DNA of 14,388 nucleotides, taken from JACQMJ01 sp964373495. Lineage in GTDB: Bacteria > Patescibacteriota > Minisyncoccia > Sungbacterales > SURF-37. Each line of letters begins with the position of its first letter. Position 1 is the first letter of the stretch. The notes below the pieces were generated by a model. That model did no database searches and was not told the origin of the DNA. It was given only the letters and a program-made list of their open reading frames with translations. This document shows positions 10,843 to 14,388 of the stretch, piece after piece. The DNA is taken from NCBI GenBank assembly GCA_964373495.1, contig CAYJUW010000021.1:1-14388 (forward strand). The letters run 5' to 3'. A program made the translations under genes and the position numbers.

Positions 10843-10982
10843 TTTCTAAATTCTAAACAAGTCCTAGTGACCAAAACTCAAAATTCAAAACGTGGTTCGA
10901 CGTGACTCACCACAGGCGTTTGGAATTTAGAGCATTTGAATTTGGGATTTGTTTAGGATTTCGTGCTTAGGATTTCGGATTT
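10829..10982. repeat. Intergenic AT-rich palindromic repeat, copy A
   Basis: The left arm (from 10829, units such as ctaaattctaaacaa) and right arm (to 10982, gatttgtttaggatttcgtgcttaggattt) are imperfect inverted repeats. The centre is unrelated. It provides the last codons and TAA of valS (10840-10842) and ends ten bases before the ATG of the PrsW-type gene. The same kind of unit forms the insertion arms in tsaD and copy B. Confidence 0.85.
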
Positions 10983-10991
10983 CCCCAAGGT

Positions 10992-11726
10992 ATGGCTGCC
11001 ATCATCTCCGCCTACTCCGGCTATGTCGCGCTCTCCTTCCTGCCGCCCCTGGTGTGGCTCGCCTTCTATCTCCACGAGGATCGCCACCCCGAGCCCAAGC
11101 ACCTCCTCCTCGCCACCTTCATTGCCGGCATCCTCTCGGCCCTCCTGGCCGTGGCCGTGGAGGTGGCCCTCTGGGCGCGGCCGCCGATTTTCTCCGGCCT
11201 CATCCCTACCCTCTTCCCCGCCATCGCTACCCTGCCGCTGGCCATTTTCATTGGCGTGGCGCTGGTGGAGGAGTACGTGAAGTACCTGGCGGTCAAAGTC
11301 GCTGTGCTCTCGCGCCCGGAGTTCGACGAGCCGGTGGATGCCATGATCTACATGATCACCGCGGCCCTTGGGTTTGCGGCCATTGAGAACGTGCTCTTTC
11401 TGATCCCGGCCTTTGAGCAAAGCTTCCCCGTCGGCTTTGCCCTGACCGCCAACCGTTTTTTGGGCGCCAATCTCCTCCACGCGCTGGCCTCGGGCATTGT
11501 CGGCTACTTCCTCGCCCGCCACCTCTTTAGTCCCTACCGGAAGCACGCCGTGGCCGTGGGCCTTCTGCTGGCCTCGGCCTTGCATACCCTCTTTAACTAC
11601 TTTATTCTGAATAGAGACCTCATCCCGTCCTCCCTGCTCCTGGTTGCCTTGCTCCTGGCGCTCGCGGCCGCGGTGGTGTTCGTGGATTTCGAACGGTTGA
11701 AAAGGACTACGAATCAGTACAAATAA
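10992..11726 (+). CDS. PrsW-family intramembrane metalloprotease
   Basis: This 244-residue polytopic membrane protein has about seven hydrophobic segments. The PrsW signature residues are present: VEEYVKY (E93, E94, K97), the DEPVDAMIYMITAALGFAAIEN block (D116, E132, N133), LLHALASGIVGY (H163) and ALHTLFNY (H198), with the histidines inside membrane segments. PrsW-type enzymes cut membrane proteins such as anti-sigma factors; the substrate here is unknown. It begins right after palindromic repeat copy A, with no Shine-Dalgarno better than AAGG. The Hsp20 gene follows by 72 bases in the same direction, consistent with but not proving a shared stress role. Confidence 0.85.
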   Translation: MAAIISAYSGYVALSFLPPLVWLAFYLHEDRHPEPKHLLLATFIAGILSALLAVAVEVALWARPPIFSGLIPTLFPAIATLPLAIFIGVALVEEYVKYLAVKVAVLSRPEFDEPVDAMIYMITAALGFAAIENVLFLIPAFEQSFPVGFALTANRFLGANLLHALASGIVGYFLARHLFSPYRKHAVAVGLLLASALHTLFNYFILNRDLIPSSLLLVALLLALAAAVVFVDFERLKRTTNQYK

Positions 11727-11798
11727 CTATACCCACACATGCAAAGCCAGGGCGGCATGATTGGTATGAATTTGTACACGCATTCGTAACGATTTGCT

Positions 11799-12338
11799 AT
11801 GTCTCCATCATTCTTTGAGCGCCTCACCGGGAGTTTCCGGAGGCATGAGGATGCCGACGAACCGATGCCGGAACGCAGTGCCGTTCCGCTCCGGTCTGCC
11901 AGAGGCGTAAAATCCGCACCCGGGCCCAAGCCCACCCGTTCGCTAACCGCCGAAGCGCCGGACGAGGACGAACTCGAGGCGGAGCATGAGCCGGCAAGCG
12001 ACGGCCAAGAAGGCCAGCTCACCGTGGATATCTACGATGATGGCGCTGCCATTGTGGTGCAGTCCACGGTGGCCGGCTGCCGGCCGGAGGACATTGACAT
12101 TGCGCTCGAGGATAACATGCTCACCATCCGCGGCGCGCGCGCGCGGACCCATCAGGTTGATGACAGCAGCTTCTACTACCGCGAACTCTACTGGGGGGCG
12201 TTTAGCCGCTCGATCATCCTACCCGAGGAAGTGGATTTCCAAAAAGCCGATGCCGCGATCCGGAACGGGCTCCTGACCATCAAGCTGCCTAAGAAGGACC
12301 GCGGCGCGAAGAAATTGAAGGTCAAGGTCGGCGAGTGA
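11799..12338 (+). CDS. Hsp20 / alpha-crystallin small heat-shock protein
   Basis: This is a 179-residue ATP-independent holdase chaperone. A long, charged, disordered N-terminal arm (residues 1-70, Pro/Glu/Ala-rich) precedes an alpha-crystallin domain at about 73-165. The domain shows LTVDIYDDGAAIVVQSTVAG, ED..DIALEDNMLTIRG and the diagnostic NGLLTIKLPKKD near its end. The C-terminal tail KLKVKVGE may provide the I/V-x-I/V motif used in oligomer assembly. No clear Shine-Dalgarno. A bidirectional terminator follows 17 bases after the stop. Family confident. Confidence 0.93.
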   Translation: MSPSFFERLTGSFRRHEDADEPMPERSAVPLRSARGVKSAPGPKPTRSLTAEAPDEDELEAEHEPASDGQEGQLTVDIYDDGAAIVVQSTVAGCRPEDIDIALEDNMLTIRGARARTHQVDDSSFYYRELYWGAFSRSIILPEEVDFQKADAAIRNGLLTIKLPKKDRGAKKLKVKVGE

Positions 12339-12355
12339 TCCTCCTCGGCGCGCCC

Positions 12356-12387
12356 AAAACCGCTCCGGCATTTCCGGAGCGGGTTTT
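12356..12387. terminator. Bidirectional terminator between hsp20 and gpmI
   Basis: AAAAC, then a 9-bp stem CCGCTCCGG-cattt-CCGGAGCGG, then G and TTTT. The flanking A and T tracts allow it to end both the plus-strand Hsp20 transcript and the minus-strand gpmI transcript. Confidence 0.9.
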
Positions 12388-12410
12388 GATTTCTTCCGGA
12401 CTGTCTTTTG

Positions 12411-14009
12411 TTACTCGATCAATATCGGCAGCAAACTCTTTCCGGTCATCTCGGGAGGGATGGACAGGTGCATGAGCTCAAGCACGGTCGGGGCGATGTC
12501 GATCAGGATGCCGGCGGGCTCTTTTTTTTGGGCCCGGATGGCCTCCGCGCTCCGCGCCGTCTTGCGGCGGTAGGCGCTGCCCACCAGGTAGAAGGGCACC
12601 GGGTTTGCCGTGTGCTCGGTGACCGGTTCGCCGGAGTAAGGGTGGATTTTCTCCTCGGCGTTGCCGTGATCAGCGGTGATGAGCAGCAGGCCGTCTTGCT
12701 TGAGCACTGCGTCCTGAATTTTTCCGACGCTTTCATCGAGCACCGCGATGGCCTTGACAATGGCCGCGAAGTTCCCGGTGTGCCCGACCATGTCGGCGTT
12801 GGCGAAATTAGCCAGGACGAAATCGTACTCCTGGATTCGCTCCAGGATGGCCGCGGTGATTTCGGGGGCGCGCATTTCCGGGTGCTCGTCGAAGTGCGGC
12901 ACGGAGAGCGAGGGCACGAGCATGCGCTCCTCGCCGGGGAACGGCTTCTCCTGCCCGCCGTTGAAAAAGTAGGCCACGTGGGCGTACTTTTCGGTCTCGG
13001 CGATGCGCAGCTGCCTCTTGCCGGCTTCGGCCAGGACCCGGCCGAGGGGCCGGGTGATCTCGAGCGGCCTGAAGGCCGCGGCCACACCGGGGAGATTTTT
13101 CTCGTACTCGGTCATGGTTGCCACCCGGAGGTCATCGATTTTCTCCCGCCCGAACTGGTCAAAGGGCTCGGCGGCAAAGGCCGCGGTGAGCTCGCGCATG
13201 GAGTCCTCGCGGAAGTTAAAAAATATCACGCCGTCGTGCGGGACGATGCGGCCGGCCGGCCGGCCGTCCCGGTCGAGGTACCCCGGCTCGATGAATTCGT
13301 CGCTCACGCCCTCCCGATAGGAATTCCGGAGATAGGCGACCGGATCCCGGAACCCGGTTCCCTTCCCCCGCGTGAGGAGGGCGTAGGCCCGCTCGATCCG
13401 ATCCCAGCGGTTATCGCGGTCCATGGCGTAGAAGCGGCCGATGAGCGAGGCGATGGCGGCTGTGGGGAAGCGCGCCTCCAGGCGCTCTTGGAGCTGGGCG
13501 ATGAACCGCCCGGCCTCTTCGAGCGGGGCGTCGCGGCCGTCGGTGATGGCATGGAGCCAGACCCGCTCGATTTTTCCCCTGGCGGCGAGCTCGAGGAGCG
13601 CGTACAGGTGCTCCACGTAACTATGGACCGATCCGGAGGAGGTGAGGCCGATCAAGTGGAGTGCGGAGGCATGGTCGCGGACATGCCTGACCACGCCCGA
13701 GAGTGTCGCGTTCTCATAGAAGGAGCCGTCGTGAATGGCCATGGTGATCCGCGGCAGGTGATGGTAGATCGCCCGCCCCGCGCCCATGGTTAAATGTCCG
13801 ACCTCGGAATTGCCGGGTTCGCCCCACGGGAGGCCGACGGCCACACCCGAGGCCTGGAGCGTGGTGAAGGGGTAGTACTGCTCAATGAGATCGAGGGCCG
13901 GCTTCCGGGCCTCGGCAACGGCGTTGCCCCGCCGATGGAGCGATAGGCCAAAACCGTCGAGCACGACGAGTACCACCGGTTTCGGCGCTGCCGGCGTTTC
14001 GGTTTTCAT
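12411..14009 (-). CDS. gpmI: 2,3-bisphosphoglycerate-independent phosphoglycerate mutase
   Basis: This enzyme interconverts 3- and 2-phosphoglycerate in glycolysis, with two metal ions and a phosphoserine. Landmarks: VVLDGFG near the N-terminus, the catalytic serine in GNSEVGHLTMGAGR (S68 from the chosen start), AITDGRDAP, GRFYAMDRDNRWDR, EKYAHVAYFFNGG, NFANADMVGHTGN and TADHGNAEEK with metal-binding Asp/His. The length of 532 residues is slightly above the usual 510-515. I chose the ATG at 14009; a GTG eight codons upstream is possible. There is no Shine-Dalgarno, but TACACT (14022-14017) ends seven bases before the ATG, suggesting a leaderless mRNA. No repeat insertions interrupt this gene. 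A palindromic repeat lies just upstream. Confidence 0.97.
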   Translation of the reverse strand: MKTETPAAPKPVVLVVLDGFGLSLHRRGNAVAEARKPALDLIEQYYPFTTLQASGVAVGLPWGEPGNSEVGHLTMGAGRAIYHHLPRITMAIHDGSFYENATLSGVVRHVRDHASALHLIGLTSSGSVHSYVEHLYALLELAARGKIERVWLHAITDGRDAPLEEAGRFIAQLQERLEARFPTAAIASLIGRFYAMDRDNRWDRIERAYALLTRGKGTGFRDPVAYLRNSYREGVSDEFIEPGYLDRDGRPAGRIVPHDGVIFFNFREDSMRELTAAFAAEPFDQFGREKIDDLRVATMTEYEKNLPGVAAAFRPLEITRPLGRVLAEAGKRQLRIAETEKYAHVAYFFNGGQEKPFPGEERMLVPSLSVPHFDEHPEMRAPEITAAILERIQEYDFVLANFANADMVGHTGNFAAIVKAIAVLDESVGKIQDAVLKQDGLLLITADHGNAEEKIHPYSGEPVTEHTANPVPFYLVGSAYRRKTARSAEAIRAQKKEPAGILIDIAPTVLELMHLSIPPEMTGKSLLPILIE

Positions 14010-14034
14010 CAGCTTCAGTGTATCAGCGTGCACC

Positions 14035-14145
14035 AGAAATCAGAAATTCTAAATTCTAAACAAATCACAATCTAACGTGCAACGCGGTTTAGAGGTTGGA
14101 ACATTTGAATTTATTTAGGATTTAGAGCTTAGGATTTAGGGTTTT
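14035..14145. repeat. Intergenic AT-rich palindromic repeat, copy B
   Basis: The left arm (agaaattctaaattctaaacaaatc) and the right arm (ttatttaggatttagagcttaggattt) are imperfect inverted repeats, alike in sequence to copy A at 10829-10982. It lies directly upstream of the gpmI start region. Confidence 0.85.
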
Positions 14146-14388
14146 ACTGTTGGGGGTTGAAACACCGCAGCGAATCTGCTACGTATATAGGCGATAGGAG
14201 GTTGCCGTAGGGCGTGTGCCGCGCATGCCCGGCAGTGAAACTTCGAACTGGAGCGGTATCGCCCTGATCAGTGTGTAGTCGGTATGAGCCACTGTCGCGG
14301 AACGGGGCATGGCTACGGCACGAAACCGCTCCCGACGCGCTACCGGGAAGCTGAAGTGCATCTGGAGCGTGGTAAGCCAGAGTAAGCG
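14146..14388. other. End region without an identifiable gene
   Basis: No recognisable product on either strand. Weak candidates are a plus-strand frame from ATG 14311 (MATARNRSRRATGKL...) that is still open at the window end, and a 33-codon plus-strand ORF 14284-14385 (MSHCRGTGHGYG...). Neither has a Shine-Dalgarno. A TAGGAGGT (14195-14202) is followed only by very short ORFs. Confidence 0.3.

Noticed and set aside
12408..13793. Open frame of 461 codons on the plus strand
   Set aside because: It is exactly antisense to gpmI, whose motifs are complete; long antisense frames are common in GC-rich genes.

Overview
The window reads as a chromosomal piece of an uncultured, reduced-genome bacterium, most likely a relatively GC-rich Parcubacteria-type member of the Patescibacteria (CPR). 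This is inferred, not proven. Supports are: a TsaD with an acidic 'LEREPEL' linker of the kind I associate with that group; a ValRS that ends without the usual C-terminal coiled-coil arm; a single-motif LAGLIDADG-like gene; housekeeping genes that mostly lack Shine-Dalgarno sites, several with a -10 box almost touching the ATG; and palindromic 'filler' repeats inserted in frame inside essential genes.

Layout. (1) 51-2970, all minus strand: tRNA-Val(GAC), overlapped at its 5' end by an HTH/LAGLIDADG-like gene with its own near-leaderless promoter, then a tight run (in transcription order) of an unknown charged protein, a Nudix hydrolase, a pterin-4a-carbinolamine dehydratase and a DUF457-type membrane protein. 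(2) 3111-4385, plus strand: two unrecognised membrane proteins with strong ribosome binding sites, separated by a terminator. (3) 4370-6177: tRNA-Glu(TTC) (minus) and tsaD (plus) leave a shared divergent promoter region. A 33-codon ORF beginning MRILGIET, a second TsaD-like N-terminus, sits in frame just upstream of tsaD. tsaD itself carries two large repeat-derived insertions and takes its stop codon from a third repeat. (4) 6235-8512, minus strand: a cluster of eight tiny genes (35-87 codons), seven with strong Shine-Dalgarno sites, three rich in Cys/His, interleaved with four terminators, three promoters, a structured leader or small RNA and a tRNA-like element. None is recognisable. (5) 8506-10842: valS, whose frame absorbs five repeat tracts of at least four kinds. 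(6) 10829-12387: a palindromic repeat, a PrsW-type intramembrane protease, an Hsp20 chaperone and a bidirectional terminator. (7) 12411-14145: gpmI (minus) with a second copy of the intergenic palindrome just upstream. The last 240 bases hold nothing I can identify.

Functionally the recognisable genes belong to translation (tRNA-Val, tRNA-Glu, valS, and tsaD for t6A modification of tRNA), central glycolysis (gpmI), nucleotide clean-up (Nudix) and protein quality or stress (Hsp20, PrsW). The most unusual content is the in-frame repeat load of tsaD and valS, much of it built from 7-base units, and the cluster of tiny SD-led genes with its tRNA-like element.
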